NCBI GenBank assembly: GCA_002353835.1
Contig: DEKL01000066.1
Coordinates: 15,054-21,601 of the forward strand
Reading direction: 5' to 3'
DNA from: Alphaproteobacteria bacterium UBA2723
Lineage (GTDB): Bacteria > Pseudomonadota > Alphaproteobacteria > RF32 > CAG-239
Length of the DNA: 6,548 bases
The notes under the pieces: generated by a model
Told to the model about the DNA's origin: nothing
Seen by the model: the letters and a program-made list of their open reading frames with translations, nothing else
Databases searched by the model: none
Shown here: one piece after another, positions 1 to 6,395 of the stretch
How positions within the stretch are numbered: position 1 is the stretch's first letter
Layout of the letters: each line of letters begins with the position of its first letter
Made by a program: the position numbers and the translations under genes

Positions 1-1
1 T

Positions 2-82
2 TGTGCAATTCCTCTTGAGGTAAAAAGAACCAACGATCTGCCATTTGTTATCCTGATGGTAGGTGTTAACGGTGCCGGTAAG
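2..82 (+). pseudogene. ftsY: FtsY (SRP receptor) fragment, fused in frame to EttA
   Basis: The open frame runs to the left edge with no stop from base 2. It reads [15 protein letters not shown] followed by [13 protein letters not shown]. The string [11 protein letters not shown] with a PLxV a few residues earlier is the hallmark of FtsY just before and at its G1/Walker A loop; from memory E. coli FtsY reads [17 protein letters not shown]. An ABC-F protein should instead have a strand such as LSFYPGAKIGVLG here. After the P-loop the frame reads [11 protein letters not shown], which is EttA, and not TTTIGKLA as in FtsY. Only the last residues of the N domain and the start of the G domain are present, so this piece cannot function as a receptor. 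FtsY is the SRP-receptor GTPase that docks ribosomes at the inner membrane. The identity rests on about 25 residues recalled from memory. A chimeric join is more likely than a real gene fusion. Confidence 0.7.
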
Positions 83-1621
83 TCAACATTGTTGAAGATA
101 ATGGCCGGTGTTGATAAGGAATTTAACGGAGAAGCATGGGCGGCAGAGGGCGTAAAAGTCGGCTATTTAGAGCAAGAGCCGAAATTAGATGCCAATAAAA
201 CGGTCATGGAAAATGTGATGGATGGCTTAGGAGAAACAGTTAATCTCTTAAAGAGATTTGAAGAAGTTTCCATGAAATTTGCAGAGCCGATGTCAGATGA
301 TGAAATGAATGCCCTAATTGAAGAACAAGCGGCATTGCAAGAAAAAATTGATGCGGCCAACGGTTGGGATATTGAGCGTACCGTGCAAATAGCTATGGAC
401 GCCTTAAGATGTCCGCCGGCAGATGCTGATGTGACCAAACTTTCCGGTGGTGAAAAACGTCGTGTTGCATTGTGTCGTTTATTGCTCTCTAAACCGGATA
501 TGTTATTGTTAGATGAACCGACTAATCACTTAGATGCTGAATCTGTCGCTTGGCTGGAGCATCACTTGAAAGATTATAAGGGTACTGTCGTTATGGTAAC
601 GCATGACCGTTATTTCTTGGATAACGTTACCGGATGGATTCTTGAATTAGACCGCGGACAAGGTATTCCTTATGAAGGTAACTATACTTCATGGTTGGAA
701 CAAAAACAAAAACGTATAGAGCAGGAAGCACGTGAAGAAAGCGCTCGCCAAAAAACATTGGCTAACGAATTGGAATGGATTCGCAAAAATCCGAAAGCCA
801 GACAAGCTAAATCAAAAGCCCGTATTAACGCTTATGAAGAACTTTTGGCAGAGGCAACAAAGGAACAAATCACTCAAGCTTATATCAATATTCCGATGAC
901 AGACCGTTTAGGCGATATGGTTATAGAAGCAAAAAATATTTCTAAAGCATTCGGTGATAGAGTATTGATTGATAACTTATCTTTCAAAATTCCAAAGGGT
1001 GCAATCGTTGGCATTATCGGTCCGAACGGTGCCGGTAAAACAACATTGTTTAAGATGATTACCGGACAGGAAAAACCGGATTCCGGTGAAATTATAATCG
1101 GAGAAACGGTAGATTTAGGTTATGTTGATCAAAGCCGTGATGAGCTTCGCGCCGATAAAACAATTTGGGAAGAAATTTCTGATGGCTTAGATATTATAGA
1201 ATTAGGTAAAAAGCAAATGCCGTCACGCGCTTATGTCGGTCAGTTCAATTTCAAAGGAACAGACCAACAAAAGAAAATCGGACAATTATCTGGCGGTGAA
1301 CGCAATCGTGTTCACCTGGCAAAAATGCTGAAAAAAGGTGCAAATGTTATCTTATTGGACGAGCCGACCAACGACCTAGATGTTGATACATTGCGCTCTT
1401 TGGAAGAAGGTATTATGAATTACCCCGGTTGCGTTTTGGTAACATCACACGACAGATGGTTCTTAGATCGTTTGGCAACACATATTTTAGCTTACGAAGA
1501 TGACGGTCACGTGGAATGGTTTGAAGGTAACTTTGAAGATTATGAAAAGGATAAAATTCGCCGTTTGGGCGAAGATGCCTGCAATCCGCACCGCATACGT
1601 TATAAGAAACTTGAACGTTAA
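56..1621 (+). CDS. ettA: Energy-dependent translational throttle protein EttA (ABC-F ATPase), 5' part replaced
   Basis: This is an ABC-F family protein that binds the ribosomal E site and gates the first elongation steps according to the ATP/ADP ratio. It is cytosolic and has no membrane segments. Numbered from the Met at 56, the first ABC domain has Walker [10 protein letters not shown] (3-11), signature LSGGE (129-133), Walker B MLLLDEP (149-155) and switch His183. The EttA-type arm insertion lies around 65-105. The inter-domain linker (about 205-285) contains the basic stretch [10 protein letters not shown]. The second ABC domain has Walker [10 protein letters not shown] (322-330), signature LSGGE (411-415), Walker B VILLDEP (431-437) and His465. 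The C-terminus RIRYKKLER is typical of EttA. E. coli EttA has about 555 residues; here 521 remain from the Met at 56, and the N-terminal ~37 residues are absent. That Met lies in the foreign FtsY-like part and is not a genuine start. The true EttA sequence begins somewhere in 62-82. Both ATPase sites are otherwise intact. Confidence 0.93.
   Translation: MVGVNGAGKSTLLKIMAGVDKEFNGEAWAAEGVKVGYLEQEPKLDANKTVMENVMDGLGETVNLLKRFEEVSMKFAEPMSDDEMNALIEEQAALQEKIDAANGWDIERTVQIAMDALRCPPADADVTKLSGGEKRRVALCRLLLSKPDMLLLDEPTNHLDAESVAWLEHHLKDYKGTVVMVTHDRYFLDNVTGWILELDRGQGIPYEGNYTSWLEQKQKRIEQEAREESARQKTLANELEWIRKNPKARQAKSKARINAYEELLAEATKEQITQAYINIPMTDRLGDMVIEAKNISKAFGDRVLIDNLSFKIPKGAIVGIIGPNGAGKTTLFKMITGQEKPDSGEIIIGETVDLGYVDQSRDELRADKTIWEEISDGLDIIELGKKQMPSRAYVGQFNFKGTDQQKKIGQLSGGERNRVHLAKMLKKGANVILLDEPTNDLDVDTLRSLEEGIMNYPGCVLVTSHDRWFLDRLATHILAYEDDGHVEWFEGNFEDYEKDKIRRLGEDACNPHRIRYKKLER
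62..82 (+). other. Junction between FtsY-like and EttA sequence at a shared Walker A motif
   Basis: These 21 bases encode GVNGAGK, which suits both FtsY and EttA. The residues before it are FtsY-like and those after it EttA-like. It is therefore the interval in which the two sequences were joined, either by short-read misassembly through a shared k-mer, by a chimeric read, or less likely by recombination. The junction lies within 85 bases of the window edge, which fits a contig end. Confidence 0.65.
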
Positions 1622-1629
1622 TCTGACAG

Positions 1630-2574
1630 TTATAGAACGAAATTAACAATTGCCTCGCCGGTTTGGTTGTTTATCTTGAAGAACCAACCGTCATAGAGCA
1701 TATTATTCTCATCAATAATGCGCTTTGCTTCAAGGGATGCGATTTTTTCCCTGTCAAGCTTAAGGTCAACCCAGTATTCATCATCATTATACGAAACGGT
1801 TAAAGTGTAAATAATTCCGTTAAGCAAGGTAATTTCATATTTTTTGGTGTGAGGAAATTTATCTTTTTCAAAATGAGCAGCGTGACGCACTTCTTCTGCA
1901 GTTAAATACCAAAGATTTTGTAACAGATTTTGTATTTGTGGCACATTTAAGTGTGTGCCGACAGTTTTTAATTCTTCGCTCTGAAAACGCCTGAATACAT
2001 TAAAATCATCTGTTTGTATGCGTTTAATATTATTTTCTGATAAAGTAAGAAGAGGCATCTGAACCCAGTCCATAGTAAGTGAAGAAAGTCCGAAATCACC
2101 GTTAAGCTGGTACAAGAAATCATTGTTATTAAGCAGAGCATAATAAAACTTGTTATTATCTTGTTTAGATAAAATTTCAGCCTCATCAATAACATCATTA
2201 TTTTTATTGTATGTAATGATGAAAAGAGAATCTTTCGACAATTTTTGTTTGTTATCCTTAGAGAGATAATCAGCCCGATAAATAGAAGTCTGATATAAAA
2301 GTTTAATCAGCGAATTGATTTTTCTGAAAGATGCATAATATCCGTCAGCCTCGTTGACGTGCCACAAGTTATCTTTTTGCTGTAAAGTAATAACATTTCC
2401 ATCAGAAAATTTTAGTTTGATGGTTTGTACATCTGTGGCTTTTTTTGTGTTTTCAAAGAAGAAATTTCCCCGCGACAATGTTTGCGTATAATGAAAATTA
2501 CGGATAATACCGAATGACATTATAGCCAAAGTAATACATAAAATAAATCCGGCAAGTTTAATATGATGACGCAT
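1630..2574 (-). CDS. DUF4340 domain-containing protein, third gene of the Gld-type ABC operon
   Basis: A 314-residue protein with one N-terminal membrane segment (about residues 7-25, KLAGFILCITLAIMSFGII) and no lipobox or clear cleavage site. It is probably anchored in the inner membrane with the rest in the periplasm. The body resembles DUF4340: alternating beta strands, an early LKFSDGNVITLQQKDNLWHV segment with Trp71, and helical pieces that precede KLLYQTSIYRADYLS. DUF4340 proteins are known to follow gldG-like genes, and this one does. Its start overlaps the end of the GldF-GldG fusion by 17 bases, so the two are probably translationally coupled. Its role is unknown; I infer an accessory part of the same envelope ABC complex. 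The stop lies 8 bases from the stop of the convergent ettA. The family call rests on pattern plus context. Confidence 0.78.
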   Translation of the reverse strand: MRHHIKLAGFILCITLAIMSFGIIRNFHYTQTLSRGNFFFENTKKATDVQTIKLKFSDGNVITLQQKDNLWHVNEADGYYASFRKINSLIKLLYQTSIYRADYLSKDNKQKLSKDSLFIITYNKNNDVIDEAEILSKQDNNKFYYALLNNNDFLYQLNGDFGLSSLTMDWVQMPLLTLSENNIKRIQTDDFNVFRRFQSEELKTVGTHLNVPQIQNLLQNLWYLTAEEVRHAAHFEKDKFPHTKKYEITLLNGIIYTLTVSYNDDEYWVDLKLDREKIASLEAKRIIDENNMLYDGWFFKINNQTGEAIVNFVL

Positions 2575-4945
2575 TTTGGATAAGTCTCCTTATTTTTTGA
2601 GATTTAATTTTTTTGCAAACGGTAAGTATTAAAGCCATAAGCAAAAGAAGCAAAAACGGTATAACCAAAACCAAAATCAGGGTTAGTGTGGCAATAATCG
2701 TCTGATATTCATTTAAGATTGCAGCTTTTAATTTATTCAAGTTATCCTGTGCCTCTTCAAGGCGCTGTGCCATATCGCTTAAATTACCGATATTTCTAAC
2801 TGATGCATACCCCTTTTGTGTTAAAACATTTTTGAGCTTATTTTCTTTTTCTGAATAAGTATCAATTTGTTTTTGCAAAGCATTTGTTTGCTCGGCATAT
2901 CGTTCCTTAATACCTCTTAAAATGGTATTACCGATACTGGAAAGATTAACGGCATAATGGCGATAGGTAAGATTGTTTTCTGTCGATTCGCCAGTTGCAA
3001 AAGCCATCAGTCTTAAGAATAAGAGCATATTATCCGCCACAGGAATTGTGTCATAAAATGTATTATGTTTTGTCTCCTCGGAAACATAGAGATAATCCTT
3101 TAGCATATCAGTATCAAAAAAGAAAATAAGTTTACCGTCTTTAACGGAAACCGGCTCAACGGCTTCTGTTTGTGCAGCAAGAATAATATGGTCAGAAACA
3201 AACTTTCCGCTGCTCTCGGCAGCTATAATTTGTTCGTTCACGGAAAGAATAGGGGATACAGTATAATCTTTTGCCGATTTAACATTGAGTGTTCCCGCCT
3301 TGTTAATCAGAACCGAACGAATATCTTTCCATTTGTTATCGGTATCAAAAAAAGGAACAGCAAAGCCAAAATTATCCGTTTCATGTTGGTCATCAAAGGT
3401 AGCAATCTTATCAAAATCAGGAGTTATTCCAAAATGGGGTAAGAAGTTCTTAAAAACTTTGCGACTTCCCAAAGGAATGTCCGGATCTGCGAAAATAATA
3501 AGTGAGCCACCATTTAAAACATATTGTTCCATGGCAAGTAAAAATTCAGAAGAAAGCGATAACGGGTTGATGATGATGACACCATCATAAGTCGGTGGAA
3601 TAAAAGTTGCCGCCGAGGAAAGATAATCAAGCGCATAAAATTGTTCTAGCAGAGCTAAAAATGCACTCATTTGCGTTAAATCTTCATTATCGGCAATCAC
3701 AGCCACTTTCTTCTGTGGTTGTCCGAAGCGATGGATAACGCGCAAAATATCAGCCTCCAAAAGATTTTGGCGCAAGTTCTTAAAGGAGTTAATCAAAGCA
3801 TGATTTCCTTCATTATCAGAAAAATCAGCAGCCAAAAAGTTTTTATTACCGAGATTATCTTCTTCAAAAGAAATATTATCATGCACTAATGAACGTTCTT
3901 GTGCGCTGAAAGGCTCCACGCGAATAAAATCGGTACGAACGGCTCCTTTAGAAGTTCTTTCTATAAGCTTTAAAATGCGTTCAACAAAATCAGCATAAAC
4001 AGCATAACTTGAGTTTGCATCTTCTCTTTTATTTTTGGATTCGTATAAAGATATATCAATTCTTTTGTCTGTTGTTGCTAAAAACTTCTTACTTTCCGGG
4101 GTTAGGGTAAATCTGTGCTCATCCGTTAAATCAACCGGAGTATCAAAGATAAGGCTGGAGCCTAAAGTGGTGCTGAAAAATATCATTAACAACAATAAGG
4201 CAAAAAAGATAACTTTTTTAATTTCTGTTTTGGGTGATAATCTGTAATGAGCCAAAACCACGACATTAAGCCATGTAAACAAAATAATTCCTAAGAGAAA
4301 ATAAATTAAATTGCCGAGATAAAAAACACCGCCTAAAAAAGCAACAAAATTATCTTCAAAGTTAAGACACCTTAATGAAATGACACTTCCCTTAAAAATA
4401 AAGGCATCAAACTGAACTTGTGTGATAAGGAAAATTACAAAAATTGTTGAGATATAACTCAAGATAATATTGCGATTAAAAACAGAAACAAGGCAACCGA
4501 TAATCGTAAATAAAGCCCCACACAGTAATAGTCCGACATACCCTAAATTGGTAGCCCCATAGTCTAAAACCGAAAATTGATCGGAAATAAAATAAAAAGG
4601 AAGCGTGAATAAAATCATCAGTAAAAAGAAAGTATAGGCGGCAGCAAATTTTGCAAGCACTAATTTTGTATAGCTGATAGGTTGTGTCAACAACAACTCA
4701 AGTGTTCCGCTTTTGATTTCATCAGCCCAAGTGCGCATAGTAACAGCAGGAATAACCAACATAAGGATAATCGGTTGCATAACGAAATAAGAGTTAAGAA
4801 TTTCTGATTCACGCAAAAAATAATCCCCGAAATAAATAGCTGAGAAAAGGGATAAAATACAATAACCGCCGAGAATGATGTAAGCATTCAAGCTGACAAA
4901 ATTAGCCTTAAAATCTTTGAGATATTGCGTTAAAAATTGTCTCAT
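2558..4945 (-). CDS. GldF-GldG fusion: ABC-2 permease joined to a Gld-type auxiliary domain
   Basis: A 795-residue protein that combines two parts often encoded separately. Residues 1-235 are an ABC-2 type permease with about six hydrophobic segments (near 21-42, 55-72, 95-120, 132-157, 160-178 and 208-232). It carries the usual cytoplasmic turn after the second segment, ADEIKSGTLELLLTQPIS (74-91). A GldG-like half starts near 240 with a membrane segment (244-262). The typical VDLTDEHRFTLTPESKKFL follows (271-289), then a large soluble alpha/beta region with GGSLIIFADPDIPLG (479-493). A probable coiled coil (about 675-745) and a C-terminal membrane helix (about 747-777) end the protein. The soluble part should lie in the periplasm. 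The start codon overlaps the ATPase stop as ATGA, so the ATPase is its likely partner. GldF/GldG serve gliding motility in Bacteroidota; nothing here suggests gliding, so the substrate is unknown. Fused forms are known elsewhere, and no frameshift is needed. Confidence 0.85.
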   Translation of the reverse strand: MRQFLTQYLKDFKANFVSLNAYIILGGYCILSLFSAIYFGDYFLRESEILNSYFVMQPIILMLVIPAVTMRTWADEIKSGTLELLLTQPISYTKLVLAKFAAAYTFFLLMILFTLPFYFISDQFSVLDYGATNLGYVGLLLCGALFTIIGCLVSVFNRNIILSYISTIFVIFLITQVQFDAFIFKGSVISLRCLNFEDNFVAFLGGVFYLGNLIYFLLGIILFTWLNVVVLAHYRLSPKTEIKKVIFFALLLLMIFFSTTLGSSLIFDTPVDLTDEHRFTLTPESKKFLATTDKRIDISLYESKNKREDANSSYAVYADFVERILKLIERTSKGAVRTDFIRVEPFSAQERSLVHDNISFEEDNLGNKNFLAADFSDNEGNHALINSFKNLRQNLLEADILRVIHRFGQPQKKVAVIADNEDLTQMSAFLALLEQFYALDYLSSAATFIPPTYDGVIIINPLSLSSEFLLAMEQYVLNGGSLIIFADPDIPLGSRKVFKNFLPHFGITPDFDKIATFDDQHETDNFGFAVPFFDTDNKWKDIRSVLINKAGTLNVKSAKDYTVSPILSVNEQIIAAESSGKFVSDHIILAAQTEAVEPVSVKDGKLIFFFDTDMLKDYLYVSEETKHNTFYDTIPVADNMLLFLRLMAFATGESTENNLTYRHYAVNLSSIGNTILRGIKERYAEQTNALQKQIDTYSEKENKLKNVLTQKGYASVRNIGNLSDMAQRLEEAQDNLNKLKAAILNEYQTIIATLTLILVLVIPFLLLLLMALILTVCKKIKSQKIRRLIQNASSY
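2586..2591 (-). promoter_or_regulatory. Ribosome binding site of the DUF4340 gene
   Basis: The minus strand reads AAGGAG, 11 bases before the ATG at 2574-2572 (GGAGAC sits 9 bases away). It lies inside the end of the GldF-GldG coding region and supports this ATG over others. Confidence 0.6.
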
Positions 4946-5664
4946 TTTGTATTCTCCGGTTGCTTTGTACTAAGAATTCTGAATGCCTCGCTTAAATCTT
5001 TGCGTCGCGATATTTTTTTGAAATCAGCTATGCTTGTATCTTTAATAACTTTGCCGTGTGAAAGCATAATAACCCGATCGGCAACATCAACATCTTCCAA
5101 TACATGTGTAGATACAAGAACAGAATGTTTTTTAGCATAGTCTTTGATGAATTCGCGAATATCATATTTTTGGTTAGGGTCTAAGCCGTCAGTCGGCTCA
5201 TCTAAAATCAGAAAACGCGGTTTGTGCAAAATAGCTGAAGCAATTTCTACGCGTTTTTTAAAACCTTTAGATAAGTTTTCAATTTTTTCGTTTAAGACAT
5301 CTGTAATTGCCATTTGCTTAGAAGCTGAAATAACAGCTTTATCAACATCATCAATTTCCCAAATCTGAGCAATCCAAACCAAAAAATTATAAACACTCAT
5401 ATCTCCGTAGAGAGAAGATATCTCCGGCACATAACCGATATTTCTCAATGCCGCAATGCGCTCTATGGAAATATCTTTATCATGAATTTTAACAAAACCG
5501 GAGGTCGGTGCTAAATAACCGCACATAATTCTCATTAAAGTAGATTTGCCGGCGCCGTTTTCGCCGATAAGCGCAGTGATTTCGCCGTCGTTTAAGGAAA
5601 AAGAGACATCTTCAAGAGCGGTCTTTTTTTCAAATAGTTTTGAAATGTTTTTGACTTCTATCAT
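4942..5664 (-). CDS. ABC transporter ATP-binding protein, GldA-like
   Basis: A 240-residue cytoplasmic ATPase that should power the permease encoded next to it. Visible motifs are Walker A GENGAGKST (34-42), a Q-loop region GYVPEISSLY in which Glu81 stands where Gln is usual, signature LSKGF (131-135), Walker B FLILDEP (151-157) followed by TDGLD, and switch His187 in STHVLED. The Glu at the Q-loop and LSKG signature are common in the CcmA/GldA branch of ATPases. I chose the ATG at 5664 because MIEVKNISKLF is the normal start of the family. The frame stays open up to 5757, but the added residues are unlike any ABC domain. A GGAAGA lies 4 bases upstream (5674-5669). This is the first gene of a three-gene operon; its stop overlaps the next start by 4 bases. 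I found no convincing minus-strand promoter. Confidence 0.9.
   Translation of the reverse strand: MIEVKNISKLFEKKTALEDVSFSLNDGEITALIGENGAGKSTLMRIMCGYLAPTSGFVKIHDKDISIERIAALRNIGYVPEISSLYGDMSVYNFLVWIAQIWEIDDVDKAVISASKQMAITDVLNEKIENLSKGFKKRVEIASAILHKPRFLILDEPTDGLDPNQKYDIREFIKDYAKKHSVLVSTHVLEDVDVADRVIMLSHGKVIKDTSIADFKKISRRKDLSEAFRILSTKQPENTK
4952..4957 (-). promoter_or_regulatory. Ribosome binding site of the GldF-GldG fusion gene
   Basis: The minus strand reads GGAGAA, 6 bases before the ATG at 4945-4943. It lies inside the last codons of the ATPase gene. With the 4-base ATGA overlap it suggests coupled translation. Confidence 0.65.
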
Positions 5665-5750
5665 ACGATCTTCCCATGGCTGATTATGATGCATAAATAG
5701 CAAAAAATGTTTAAAATTTTCACAATTTAAATAAAAATAACAAAACAATG

Positions 5751-5779
5751 ATGACAAAAAAATATTTAAGAGCTATAAG
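5751..5779 (+). promoter_or_regulatory. Candidate sigma70-type promoter for the MCE genes
   Basis: ATGACA (5751-5756, five of six matches to TTGACA) and TATAAG (5774-5779, five of six matches to TATAAT) are separated by exactly 17 bases. Transcription would start near 5786, about 34 bases before the TTG start. The region is AT-rich, so chance matches are possible, but the spacing is ideal and the position fits. Confidence 0.5.
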
Positions 5780-5807
5780 TATAAATACAATAAAAGAAAG
5801 TCCGAAT

Positions 5808-5814
5808 AGGAGAG
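5808..5814 (+). promoter_or_regulatory. Ribosome binding site that decides a TTG start
   Basis: AGGAGAG lies 5 bases before an in-frame TTG at 5820. The upstream ATGs at 5748 and 5751 have only A-rich sequence before them and no Shine-Dalgarno match. This favours the TTG start. Confidence 0.65.
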
Positions 5815-5819
5815 AAATT

Positions 5820-6395
5820 TTGGAAGAAAAATATTCTATTGAAGAAACAAAATCAATTCGCAACGGTCTTATTACCTTACTGTTGATTTTAGCTATGGTA
5901 TTCATAACGGTTTCGCACAATGCCTCTATTAAAAGAAAAAATTTGGGAGACGGGTACAAAATATATGCCAGCTTCGGGCGGACAGACGGTCTGAATATCG
6001 GTGACAAAGTACGTATGTCCGGTATAACAATCGGGCGGGTAATTGGTGCGAAGCTTGATGAAAATTTCCATTCAAAATTAACGTTGGAATTAGATTCTGC
6101 ATACAAAATTCCGGAAGACAGTAGCGCATCCATTGTCAGTTTTGGGCTAATCGGCGGCAAATATGTGGAAATAGACGTGGGCGGTTCAGATGAGTATATT
6201 CCGCCGGAGGGAAGTATTGAATATACCCAAGACGCGATGATTTTGGAAGAATTGTTGGATAGAATTATATCTATGGGGAAAGCGAAAAGAGCAACCCCTA
6301 AAAAAACGGAGGAAATTAAAGCTGTTCCTCCGGCTGAAGAAAAAATTATGGAACTGAGTGAGCAAAATGTAGCAGAAGGAGACGAAAATGAATAA
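5820..6395 (+). CDS. MCE/MlaD-family protein, first of a tandem pair
   Basis: A 191-residue membrane-anchored MCE-domain protein, probably part of an Mla-type system that moves phospholipids between the inner and outer membranes. One N-terminal membrane segment (about 14-33, RNGLITLLLILAMVFITVS) is followed by a single MCE domain (about 46-122). The domain shows YKIYASFGRTDGLNIGDKV, then VRMSGITIGRVIG, and ends with SFGLIGGKYVEIDVGG. After it come the typical EGSIEYTQDAMILEELLDRI and a charged, Pro/Glu/Lys-rich tail of about 40 residues. The start used is a TTG with a strong ribosome binding site; the ATG at 5748 in the same frame would add 24 residues but lies over the predicted promoter. 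The end overlaps the next MCE gene by 8 bases. No MlaE permease or MlaF ATPase is seen inside the window. The family is clear, but whether this is MlaD itself or a paralogue is not. Confidence 0.85.
   Translation: MEEKYSIEETKSIRNGLITLLLILAMVFITVSHNASIKRKNLGDGYKIYASFGRTDGLNIGDKVRMSGITIGRVIGAKLDENFHSKLTLELDSAYKIPEDSSASIVSFGLIGGKYVEIDVGGSDEYIPPEGSIEYTQDAMILEELLDRIISMGKAKRATPKKTEEIKAVPPAEEKIMELSEQNVAEGDENE
6375..6381 (+). promoter_or_regulatory. Ribosome binding site of the second MCE gene
   Basis: GAAGGAG lies 6 bases before the ATG at 6388, inside the last codons of the first MCE gene. It is a strong site that fixes the start of the truncated downstream gene. Confidence 0.7.

Larger units (their letters stand above)
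5665..5819. other. Divergent intergenic region between the Gld-type operon and the MCE genes
   Basis: About 155 very AT-rich bases separate the two starts, if the TTG at 5820 is the MCE start. They hold a plausible plus-strand promoter (5751-5779) and ribosome binding site (5808-5814). On the minus strand only weak matches are seen: a CATAAT around 5680-5685 without a proper -35, and a TTGTCA near 5751-5756 without a good -10. No operator palindrome or riboswitch is evident. Confidence 0.55.

Noticed and set aside
1..60. Minus-strand reading of the left edge with a helicase-like LVLFTS string
   Set aside because: The match is only a few residues, while the plus strand gives a continuous FtsY-like frame into the P-loop.
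1659..1690. Imperfect inverted repeat CGGTTTGGTT / AACCAACCG with a 13-base loop, near the converging gene ends
   Set aside because: It lies within the DUF4340 coding region, has a one-base bulge and no T run on either strand, so it is not a supported terminator.
3170..3590. Two plus-strand open frames inside the GldF-GldG gene
   Set aside because: They have no recognisable domain and lie wholly antisense to a well-supported gene.
5665..5757. N-terminal extension of the GldA-like ATPase to an ATG at 5757
   Set aside because: The extra 31 residues are AT-driven sequence without ABC similarity, and MIEVKN at 5664 is the normal family start.
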